A stretch of DNA of 64,000 nucleotides from CAVSWN01 sp963770995 (GTDB taxonomy: Bacteria; Acidobacteriota; Vicinamibacteria; Vicinamibacterales; CAVVIG01). The translations under genes were made by a program, and so were the position numbers. Under the pieces are notes generated by a model. The model was not told the DNA's origin and made no database searches. It saw only the letters and a list, made by a program, of their open reading frames with translations. Positions within the stretch are counted from its first letter, which is position 1. Every line of letters starts with the position of its first letter. Positions 1 to 9,500 of this stretch are shown piece after piece. Location: NCBI GenBank assembly GCA_963770995.1, contig CAVYRS010000001.1, positions 4,154,001 to 4,218,000 on the forward strand, written 5' to 3'.

Positions 1-1106
1 TGCGCTTCCGGAGACCCGACCGCAGCGGAACGATTGAGACGACCCACGACGAGCACACTGGCGACCGACGCCAGCACGACGATGCCACCAATGGCGAACC
101 AATTTCTGGACGCCGGCTGACCGGACGGAACCTCGCTCGGCGCCGGTGCGTTGGGCACTGCCGCGCCCCGCGTAGGCTCCGGGACCGCAGCGGCGACAGG
201 CGCCGCGGTTGAGGCGGCGGCCGGGACGCGTCTGATCACGGTGGCGGTTTCCGAGGGGCGAGCGGCGGCGGCCGGTGGTGCCGTCAACAGAAGCGTCGAT
301 TCGGCGAGATCCTTGATCCGCTTCAGATCCGCCAGCATCTCGTCCACGCGCTGATACCGTTCGGCAGGATTTTTCGCGAGCGCCCGCTGGACGACCGTCG
401 TCAGCTCGCCCGGCAGATTCGGATCGAGCCGGTGGAGCGGCTCGGGGTGATGCTCGAGCACCTGGAAGATGAGGGCTGCGACCGAGTCGGCCTTGAACGG
501 CTTCCGGCCGCTCAGCAGCTCGTACAGCACGACGCCCGTCGAAAAAATGTCGGCGCGTTGATCGATCGCCTCGCCGCGGACCTGTTCCGGCGCCATGTAG
601 CTCGGGGTCCCGACGACGTTCCCGGTCTGCGTGAGCTCCGACTCGAGCCCGCGGGCGAGCCCGAAGTCGAGAATCTTCACCTGCTGCTGCTTCGTGATGA
701 AAATGTTCGCCGGCTTGATGTCGCGATGGATCAGACCCTTGTCGTGGGCGTAGGCAAGGCCCTGACACACGTCGATCATCAATCGCAGCTTCACGTCGAG
801 CGCCAGCCGGCCCTTCGAGATGAGGCCGGTCAGCTCTTCGCCCTCGAGGTATTCCATGACGATGAACGGCAGGCCGCCGTCCTCGCCGATGTCGTGGATG
901 GTGATCAGGTTGGGATGCGAGAGCTGCCCCGCGGCCTGCGCCTCGCGAATGAAGCGCGCGCGGGTCTCCGGATTCTGGAGAACCTGCTGTGAAATCGTCT
1001 TGATCGCGACACGGCGGTTGATGACAGGGTCCGACGCCTCGTAGACGCGGCCCATCCCGCCTTCGCCGATCACACGATTCACCCTGTACTTACCGATCTG
1101 TTGCAT
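1..1106 (-). CDS. Serine/threonine protein kinase, C-terminus cut by window
   Basis: Hanks-type kinase read on the complement. The start is the ATG of MQQIGKYRVNRVIGEGGMG; an in-frame stop lies upstream with no other start between. The kinase domain covers about residues 7-265: glycine loop GEGGMG, the VAIK lysine, HRDIKPAN catalytic loop, DFGLA magnesium loop and a GTPSYMAPEQ activation segment, so it looks catalytically intact. An Ala/Pro-rich linker follows, then one membrane helix near residue 335 (WFAIGGIVVLASVASVLVVG). The part after the helix lies outside the window, so the sensor domain is unknown. It is the last visible gene of a minus-strand group of kinase and PD40 genes. The family phosphorylates Ser/Thr residues from the inner face of the cytoplasmic membrane; its substrate is not visible here. 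Confidence 0.93.
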   Translation of the reverse strand, partial: MQQIGKYRVNRVIGEGGMGRVYEASDPVINRRVAIKTISQQVLQNPETRARFIREAQAAGQLSHPNLITIHDIGEDGGLPFIVMEYLEGEELTGLISKGRLALDVKLRLMIDVCQGLAYAHDKGLIHRDIKPANIFITKQQQVKILDFGLARGLESELTQTGNVVGTPSYMAPEQVRGEAIDQRADIFSTGVVLYELLSGRKPFKADSVAALIFQVLEHHPEPLHRLDPNLPGELTTVVQRALAKNPAERYQRVDEMLADLKRIKDLAESTLLLTAPPAAAARPSETATVIRRVPAAASTAAPVAAAVPEPTRGAAVPNAPAPSEVPSGQPASRNWFAIGGIVVLASVASVLVVGRLNRSAAVGSPEA

Positions 1107-1164
1107 CTCTGGATCGCGCTCTTCCGTGTATCGGCTTCCCGACCTTCAAGGTTTAGAAGGGAGT

Positions 1165-1260
1165 CTACTTCTTCAGCGCAGCCATCCGGTTTGCAACGAG
1201 GAAGAGCTGAGCATTGTCTTCGATGGTGCGCCTAGCAGGGGCTCGGAGCGGGATGCGGGG
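1165..1260 (-). other. Intergenic remnant resembling the tail of a kinase/PD40 gene
   Basis: The 162-base gap between the kinase and the upstream winged-helix gene contains, on the complement, a short open stretch ending in VANRMAALKK and a stop. This resembles the end of the kinase-PD40 gene near 4452-4500, where a VVNWMA/ALKK-like tail is seen. It has no start or domain of its own and may be a leftover 3' end. The resemblance is short and could be chance. Confidence 0.25.
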
Positions 1261-1268
1261 CCCGGAAC

Positions 1269-3446
1269 TTATCGCGTCCTGATCGTCCAGATGTTGCCGA
1301 TCATTTCACCGCGCTCGAAGACCACGAGGTTTCCGCGAGGCGACCAGTCGGGGTATCGGAGGTAGATGCGCGGCGGCACCGGCGGGGTGATCGCGCGTTC
1401 GCGTCCGCCGGCCACGTCGAGCGCGCGCAGGCTCCATTGTCCTTCATGCAGAACGGCCGCCGCGATCTGCCGGCCGTCCGGTGACCAGCTTCGCACCCAG
1501 GTCTGCCCGCGATCGTTGGTCAGCCGGCGCAGCGTCCCGCTCTCGACGTTGACGATGCCGGCGTGCGTCGAGCTGCCTTCCTTGATTTCCACCGCGATGA
1601 AGCGCTCGTCGGGTGACCAGACGGGATAACCAACCGACGTAGAGGCATCGGTGAGCGCACGCGGCGCGATGGAGTCGCGCGCGGTCACATAGAGCACCCG
1701 CCGATCGGCGGGAGGGACCTGTACGGAAAAGGCGATTCGGGCCATCGATCGCGACAGTCTCAGCTCGCCCAATTCTCCCGGCGCTGTCTTTGCGCCCGAC
1801 TCACGCTGCAGCACGCCGAAATCGACCAGCTTCTCGTCCCTTCGTGTCGTCACGTCGATCGATCGCAACCCGTCGTCCTCAGGGCTCTTGGACTGGTAGG
1901 CGACGCGAGCGGAATCGGAAAACCAATCCGGCTGCGATTCGAACGCTCGACCCGACGTCAGTTGGACTGGATTGCTCCCGTCAACTTCCATCATCCACAC
2001 GTTGGCCCGCTGGCCCTGACGTGATGACATGTAGGCGACTCGGGCGCCATCTGGCGAGATGACGGGCAAGGAGTTGCGGCGGCTTCTGTCGTCCGTCAGC
2101 GCCCTGGCCGGACCGGCCGGCGCCCCGTCGCGGGCGACGGGCTGCGCCCAGATCTGACTGTTCAGTCCCAGACCGGCAAACGCGAGGCGTGAACCATCGG
2201 GAGAAATCGACAGCCCGCGCACACCCGGCACGCCGGGAACGGGGATGACCTCGCGACGTCCGCTGACCTTGCCTGTCGCGGCATCGAACGCAAGCCGCAT
2301 GATGAACGCATCCCCACCCGCGATGTAGATGGTCGATCCGTCCGGCGAGAACACGGACTCGAAGAGATCGCCCCCCTCGTGCAGCACCCTGGTGGCGCCG
2401 GTCTGGCGATCGAGCAGCCATATGCCGTTTTCGTTTCCAGCATCGAACACCGAGAAGCACAGGTAGCGGCCATCGTGGCTCCACGCCGGAGCGGCGTGTC
2501 CGCCGCCCGGAGTGCCGCTGTGCGTCAGTTCCGCGGCATTGGCGCCATCCGCATCGACCATCCAGATCGTCGATCCGTTCTGTGCGCCAAACCCGCGCGG
2601 CGCCGCGTCAGTGTGCTCGTCGGACTGATAGGCGATCCGCGCGCCATCGCGCGACCATGCCGGCTTCGACCCTTCGGCGACAATCTGTCTCGGCGTGCCG
2701 CCGCGCGACGGGATGATCCAGATTCCGCCGCGCCGGTAGGCGTGGTAGGCGAGAAACCGCCCGTCCGGCGACCAGGCCGGCTGAACGTTTTGCCCGCCGT
2801 CACTGGTCAGCGGCGTCTCGGTCGCCGTTCCGTCGAGTGCGCGCACGTAGATCTCGAACGAACCGGTGCGATCCGAGACGAAGGCGACGGCGTCGCCTTG
2901 CGGCGACACCGCTGGATGAAAATCCAGGCCGCCGTGCTTGGTGATCTGCACGGGCCAGTCGACGCTGTGCTCGCTGCCGGCGCGCTCGCGGCCGGCGGCG
3001 CCGTTTCGTTCCCACACCAGCAGGCCCAGCACGGCGGCCAACACGGCGAGCGACGCAGCGAGAAACGACGGAAGGCCTCGCCGGGACGCGTGCGGCGCCG
3101 CGGGCATGTCTGGCACGGGCCCTTCCGGGACGGCCTCCTCGACTGGACGGATCCAGCGGTAGCCACGGGTCGGAACCGTCTCGAGATAGCGGGCCTCGCG
3201 GGCCTCCTCACCGAGCGCGCGGCGGATCTGGGCGATGACGCGCGTCAACGCATGGTCGGTCACCGCCGTGCCCGGCCACACGGCATCGAAGATTTCCTGT
3301 TTCGTGAAGAGGTGGTTCGGGCGCCGGACCATGAGGGCGAGCAGGCTGAGCGCCTTGGGCTCGAGCGCCAGCCGCACGCCGTCCCGCTCGAGGCGGAACG
3401 CGTCCATGTCGAGTACGAAGTTGTCCCAGAGGAACCGGCCAGGCAC
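1269..3446 (-). CDS. CadC-like winged-helix transmembrane protein with PD40/TolB propeller
   Basis: 725 residues starting at GTG. Residues 5-100 are an OmpR/CadC-type winged helix (LEPKALSLLALMVRRPNHLF, then the recognition segment near DHALTRVIAQIRRALGE). A single membrane helix lies at about 126-144. The remaining 580 residues contain repeated PD40 beta-propeller blades with the recurrent SPDG/SPDE and WSPDGR signatures (for example AFVSDRTG and PAWSPDGRFLAYHA). The layout implies a DNA-binding domain in the cytoplasm and a propeller in the periplasm, as in one-component membrane regulators such as CadC. The ligand and target genes are not evident. It sits between a retropepsin-like gene and a kinase, all on the same strand. 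Confidence 0.9.
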   Translation of the reverse strand: MPGRFLWDNFVLDMDAFRLERDGVRLALEPKALSLLALMVRRPNHLFTKQEIFDAVWPGTAVTDHALTRVIAQIRRALGEEAREARYLETVPTRGYRWIRPVEEAVPEGPVPDMPAAPHASRRGLPSFLAASLAVLAAVLGLLVWERNGAAGRERAGSEHSVDWPVQITKHGGLDFHPAVSPQGDAVAFVSDRTGSFEIYVRALDGTATETPLTSDGGQNVQPAWSPDGRFLAYHAYRRGGIWIIPSRGGTPRQIVAEGSKPAWSRDGARIAYQSDEHTDAAPRGFGAQNGSTIWMVDADGANAAELTHSGTPGGGHAAPAWSHDGRYLCFSVFDAGNENGIWLLDRQTGATRVLHEGGDLFESVFSPDGSTIYIAGGDAFIMRLAFDAATGKVSGRREVIPVPGVPGVRGLSISPDGSRLAFAGLGLNSQIWAQPVARDGAPAGPARALTDDRSRRNSLPVISPDGARVAYMSSRQGQRANVWMMEVDGSNPVQLTSGRAFESQPDWFSDSARVAYQSKSPEDDGLRSIDVTTRRDEKLVDFGVLQRESGAKTAPGELGELRLSRSMARIAFSVQVPPADRRVLYVTARDSIAPRALTDASTSVGYPVWSPDERFIAVEIKEGSSTHAGIVNVESGTLRRLTNDRGQTWVRSWSPDGRQIAAAVLHEGQWSLRALDVAGGRERAITPPVPPRIYLRYPDWSPRGNLVVFERGEMIGNIWTIRTR

Positions 3447-3511
3447 GTCTCACAAGAAAAGACGCCCGACGTGCCCCGCCGGTTGCGTTCCGGGGCCCCA
3501 TCAGAAAAACA

Positions 3512-4357
3512 TCAGGCCGGTATCAAGGCCGATCCCTCCAGAATCAACACCCGGTTCGGACCGTCAAACGTGACCCTGTCAAAGAGATGGAGCGGCAGCA
3601 GGCCGTCAGCCTCTTCCGGCTCGGACGTGTTCCGGCTTACCACCACAGCCGTGACGTTCTGAAGCCTTGCAGAACCGACGCGCAGCTCGCGCATCCGCGC
3701 CATGCGGACCGTTCCCTGAGCAGACATCGTCGTCAGCGTCCGGTTCTGGGACAGGCGCGTCAACGGCAGATGCTTGGGGGGATCGAACAACAGGAGCGTG
3801 GCTGCGCCGCTGTCCGGTACGAGCCTCAGGACGGCGCGGTCCTGCGGCAGCGAGATCAGGAAGCGCCCGTGACTCCGTTCGAGATCGAACGAAATCCCCC
3901 GCCCGACGGCTGCGTCTTCAGGGCCCCACAGCAATTCGCGCTGCCGGAAGTCGATGGTGTAGCGATCGGCGGCGAGCACATCGTGTCCGATCACCCCTTG
4001 GATAGGATCCGCGTCGCTTACCACGTCGAGCGCGACGACGGACGCCAGCAGTCCGCGCGCGACGAACGGGCCGCATTCCAGACGGTCGATTCGGACGACA
4101 ACGGCTTCGCGGCTGCCGGCAGCCGAACCAATGACCGTTCTCGCCACCGGCGGCGCCCCGATGGCCACGGCCACGGCGTTCGACACTGCCGAGTGCGTCG
4201 AACCGGTATCGAGCAGGAACTTGAACGGTCCCCTGCCATTCACCAACACAGGCAGGATGACGCCACCCTGATCTCCCAGCTCGAACGGCGTCGCGGCGGC
4301 GTCCGCAGTCGAGAGAAGATCACCCAGAATCAGCACCAGTGCGAACGCGGCGCGCAT
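3512..4357 (-). CDS. Secreted retropepsin-like aspartic protease
   Basis: 281 residues with a signal peptide (about residues 1-21). The catalytic motif LLDTGST lies at residues 49-55 and a second motif, DSG, at 182-184. The two halves therefore resemble the two lobes of a single-chain aspartic protease of the retropepsin/aspartyl-protease family rather than a one-motif subunit. A strong ribosome site (GAGGAGGG) precedes the ATG by four bases. It would act in the periplasm or outer envelope; the substrate is unknown. It is flanked on the same strand by a PD40-kinase and a winged-helix PD40 protein, 65 and about 100 bases away, so co-transcription is possible. Confidence 0.85.
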   Translation of the reverse strand: MRAAFALVLILGDLLSTADAAATPFELGDQGGVILPVLVNGRGPFKFLLDTGSTHSAVSNAVAVAIGAPPVARTVIGSAAGSREAVVVRIDRLECGPFVARGLLASVVALDVVSDADPIQGVIGHDVLAADRYTIDFRQRELLWGPEDAAVGRGISFDLERSHGRFLISLPQDRAVLRLVPDSGAATLLLFDPPKHLPLTRLSQNRTLTTMSAQGTVRMARMRELRVGSARLQNVTAVVVSRNTSEPEEADGLLPLHLFDRVTFDGPNRVLILEGSALIPA

Positions 4358-4459
4358 GCGACCCTCCTCTGTATGGAAGGTCAGCGTGCGCGTTCAGTGG
4401 GTCTGATGTCCTGATGTTCGGCTGACGAAAGGACGAGGATTTCGTGTGCGGCTACTTCT

Positions 4460-6963
<2,504 letters not shown>

Positions 6964-7000
6964 GTTCTGGTGTAATCAGTCAGCGGTGTCAGAACAAATG

Positions 7001-7073
7001 CAACCACGAAGACACGAAAACACGAAGAAGAAAATCTAGGGATTTTCTTCGTGGCTTCGCGACTTCGTGGTTG
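7001..7073. repeat. CACGAA-type hairpin repeat
   Basis: Palindromic element whose left arm is made of tandem CACGAA-containing units and whose right arm is their complement (TTCGTG units). The outermost 11 bases pair perfectly (CAACCACGAAG with CTTCGTGGTTG). It lies between the 5' end of the PD40-kinase and the 3' end of the next minus-strand gene. Related copies occur near 16611, 26210 and 29743. Confidence 0.9.
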
Positions 7074-7081
7074 CCTTTGCC

Positions 7082-7516
7082 CTAAGTGCCGCGACTTTTC
7101 AGGGCTTCGTCAATGAGAAACAAATCCGTCAACAGTGCCCGGACGTGGATCGACGCGTTGAGGTTGTCGATCAGCTGGGAGCCGATGGCTGGTTGTGCGA
7201 GGACGAGCGCAACGGCGGCCTGCGCGTCGCGCGCGTCACGATCGATGACGCGGATGAACGAGTGATACGCGGGCGCGCCGTCGGGCGCGAGCCGATCGAT
7301 CGACGCGGTCAGCGAATCGCCGAGACCGTCGAGCGCCTGCTCGCAGCGGCGCAGATACTCGCGAGCCTGGCGGCCGTTTTCACCGGCGTGTTCGGGCGTG
7401 AGACCTTGAGCGGCGTAACCGAGACAGAACTCGTACGCCTGTTCGATGGTGTCGCAGCGCGATCGAAAATTGGCGAGTGGCTCGGCGGTCTCGGGTGTAT
7501 CAGAGCTCAGACTCAG
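7082..7516 (-). CDS. Small helical protein of unknown function, end of the Mo-hydroxylase operon
   Basis: About 144 residues, all alpha-helical in appearance (QAYEFCLGYAAQGLTPEHAG, later NLNASIHVRALLTDLFLIDE), without signal peptide or recognised motif. The start is uncertain: no ATG or GTG is available before the preceding gene. A CTG at 7516, preceded by the purine-rich stretch GGGAGACACGGAGAA, is the best candidate. Upstream, at 7534-7561, a 14-base unit (AATCTGAACTCTGA) is repeated twice in tandem. It is the last gene of the molybdenum-hydroxylase/cytochrome operon and may be an accessory or regulator of that enzyme, but this is inferred from position only. Confidence 0.55.
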   Translation of the reverse strand: MSLSSDTPETAEPLANFRSRCDTIEQAYEFCLGYAAQGLTPEHAGENGRQAREYLRRCEQALDGLGDSLTASIDRLAPDGAPAYHSFIRVIDRDARDAQAAVALVLAQPAIGSQLIDNLNASIHVRALLTDLFLIDEALKSRGT

Positions 7517-7533
7517 TTCTCCGTGTCTCCCTA

Positions 7534-7561
7534 AATCTGAACTCTGAAATCTGAACTCTGA
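7534..7561. repeat. Tandem 14-base repeat
   Basis: Two perfect copies of AATCTGAACTCTGA lie between the cytochrome b gene and the downstream small gene. It resembles one arm of the GAAGTCAGAA-type hairpins elsewhere in the window, but a full second arm is not present. Confidence 0.85.
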
Positions 7562-7566
7562 AATCC

Positions 7567-8418
7567 CTATGCCTGGCCAGCCGGCTTCGCGGACGATCCG
7601 CTCCCGGTCACGCGCCAGCGATCCGGCTCGTGATGCTCGAGATACTGCCGCCGCGTGATGTAACCGAAGATCATCGACTTCGTGATCCACCATTTCTCGG
7701 GCCGCACCGCGAAGTAGACGTGCGCGATCACCAGGCCGACCATGCCGACGCCGGCCAACCCGTGGCCGACATAGGTGAGGCCCCACGTGAAGTCGCTGAA
7801 CAGGTACGGATTGCGCGTGAAGAACGGTGTCCGCACGCGGTACATCATCAGGACGCCGGTGACGATGACCAGGATACCGGCGACGACCTGCGCGAGGTGG
7901 TACAGGCGGTTTCCGAGCGGGTATTTGCCGGACTTCGGACCGGGGACGTCGTGGCCGAATTCCCGCATCAGCTCCGCTTTGAATTCCGGGATGTCCTTCG
8001 GGCCGACCCAGATCGACCAGAAGTCGAGGAAGAACGACGCGTGAATGATGTGGAACAGGATCGACCCCGTGAGGACGAGGCCGGCGATCCAGTGCCACGT
8101 CACCCACGGAAACTTGATGCCGACGACCGGCAGGAACGCGGTGAACAGCAGCACGAACATCGCGGCTGCCATGACCCAGTGGAAGAGGCGCGCGCTGAGA
8201 TTGTGCCGTTCGATCTTGGCCGGCAGATCTCTACGCGAGGCCTCCAGGGCGTCCGTCTCTTCGCTCGACCGTTTGCGATGCGCCGAGAACAGCATGTAGC
8301 TCGCGTGCGCCACGAAGAACAGAATGCCCGCGAACAACGACGCCCAGAACAGACTCCACGAGACGTGGGTAAGTACCCACTCGCCCCACGGACTCCGTCC
8401 CCACGTTAAGAGGTCCAT
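7567..8418 (-). CDS. Membrane cytochrome b subunit (formate dehydrogenase gamma-like)
   Basis: 283 residues, with a good ribosome site (GGAAGGTGG) before the ATG. It has four to five hydrophobic helices carrying paired histidines suited to bind haem b: RHNLSARLFHW, WHWIAGLVLTGSILFHIIH, LYHLAQVVAGILVIV and GHGLAGVGMVGLVIAHVYF. This is the pattern of the FdnI/HydC-like cytochrome b family, which passes electrons to quinone. The start overlaps the end of the FAD-subunit gene by 13 bases, so translation is probably coupled. In this operon it is likely the membrane anchor and quinone reductase partner of the exported molybdenum hydroxylase. E. coli PaoABC lacks such a subunit, so the pairing is an inference from gene order. 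Confidence 0.88.
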   Translation of the reverse strand: MDLLTWGRSPWGEWVLTHVSWSLFWASLFAGILFFVAHASYMLFSAHRKRSSEETDALEASRRDLPAKIERHNLSARLFHWVMAAAMFVLLFTAFLPVVGIKFPWVTWHWIAGLVLTGSILFHIIHASFFLDFWSIWVGPKDIPEFKAELMREFGHDVPGPKSGKYPLGNRLYHLAQVVAGILVIVTGVLMMYRVRTPFFTRNPYLFSDFTWGLTYVGHGLAGVGMVGLVIAHVYFAVRPEKWWITKSMIFGYITRRQYLEHHEPDRWRVTGSGSSAKPAGQA

Positions 8419-9422
8419 GTACCACCTTCCGACCCACGAATGGCTCGCTTCACCAGGTTACGCATGAGCGGCAGCTTGTAGCCGTTGTGCCGCAGGGGGA
8501 CCGCGCCGACAATGGCCATGTCGCCGGCCATCTTCGCGGTTTCTTCATTGCGCGGTTTGCCGACGACCGCCGCTTCCACATCGCGCAACCGGCGCGGAAT
8601 CGCGGACACGGCATTCACCACGAGGCGCGCCTCGCCGATGTTGGCGCCGTTCGGCTTGATCGCGGCCGCCACGTTGACGAGCGGGAAGTCCCACACTTGA
8701 CGGTCGCGCACTTTCTCGAAGTAGAACTGCGCGCCGGCAAACGTCGCCGGAATCCGGATCCGCACGAGCAGTTCGTTCGCGGCGAGGACGTTCATCTTGG
8801 TGATGTCGATCCCGGGACCGACCCAGTAGTCCTCGGCGTTGACGACGCGTTCGCCGCTCGGGCCGCGAATGACCATCACCGCGTCGAGCGCGACCAGCGC
8901 CGGCGCCGTGTCGGACGGATTCACGGCGACGCAGCGATCGGCGTCGAAGATCGCGTGCTCGCGGTTGAGCGCGGTCGGCGTGTCGGCGTAGCAGATGTTG
9001 CCGCCGGCGCGGTAGCAGTTCCAGCCGCCGCGGTAGTACCAGCAGCGCGTGTCCTGCGACACGTTGCCGCCGATCGTCCCCTGATTGCGGATTTGCGGCG
9101 ATGCCACCAGCTCGGCGGCCTGCATCAGCAGCGAGAACCGCTCGCGGACGAGCGGATGCCGCACGATCTCGGTGAGCGGCGTCATGGCGCCGATCTCGAC
9201 GCCGCCGTTCAGATCGGTGATGCCTCGCAGGTCGGCGATCTGGCCCAGATCGACGACGACCTTGGGTCGCTTCAGCCGATCCTTCAGCCAGTCCATGCTG
9301 TCGAGGCCGCCCGCCAGCACGAGCGCGTCCGCGCCGTACCGATCGAGCAGCTTCAGCGCATCGTCCACGCTCGCGGGTTGGTAAAGCTCGAATGCCGGAA
9401 TCATGTCGCGAATCACGGCCAT
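8406..9422 (-). CDS. FAD / 4Fe-4S subunit of xanthine dehydrogenase-family aldehyde oxidoreductase
   Basis: 338 residues of the CoxM/PaoB family. The FAD-binding signatures are LVLAGGLD near residue 34 and the NQGTIGGN loop at 113-120. Immediately after that loop is a cysteine-bearing insertion with Cys127, Cys136, Cys144 and Cys164. Its position and spacing resemble the 4Fe-4S insertion of E. coli PaoB, so this subunit probably carries an extra 4Fe-4S cluster beside the FAD. No signal peptide is present; in PaoABC the complex is exported as a unit by the Tat signal of the small subunit. A ribosome site (GAGGAGC) precedes the ATG. A GAATCCC-type repeat separates it from the Mo subunit gene upstream. 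Confidence 0.92.
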   Translation of the reverse strand: MAVIRDMIPAFELYQPASVDDALKLLDRYGADALVLAGGLDSMDWLKDRLKRPKVVVDLGQIADLRGITDLNGGVEIGAMTPLTEIVRHPLVRERFSLLMQAAELVASPQIRNQGTIGGNVSQDTRCWYYRGGWNCYRAGGNICYADTPTALNREHAIFDADRCVAVNPSDTAPALVALDAVMVIRGPSGERVVNAEDYWVGPGIDITKMNVLAANELLVRIRIPATFAGAQFYFEKVRDRQVWDFPLVNVAAAIKPNGANIGEARLVVNAVSAIPRRLRDVEAAVVGKPRNEETAKMAGDMAIVGAVPLRHNGYKLPLMRNLVKRAIRGSEGGTWTS

Positions 9423-9442
9423 AGTCGCTTGCTCCTCGTTAA

Positions 9443-9500
9443 CGAATCCCGAATCGAATCCCGAATCCCGAGCGAATCCCGAATCCCGATTCCCAAATCC
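9443..9500. repeat. GAATCCC tandem repeat between Mo and FAD subunit genes
   Basis: A run of GAATCCC and GAATC units in direct orientation, ending in CGATTCCCAAATCCC. It occupies nearly the whole 78-base gap between the two subunit genes and ends at the stop codon of the Mo subunit. Partial self-complementarity (GGGATTCG with CGAATCCC) allows short hairpins. Confidence 0.85.

Noticed and set aside
1981..3662. Several open frames of 100-430 codons overlapping the winged-helix PD40 gene on both strands
   Set aside because: Composition is that of shifted or antisense high-GC frames; none shows a recognisable fold, and the real gene is complete.
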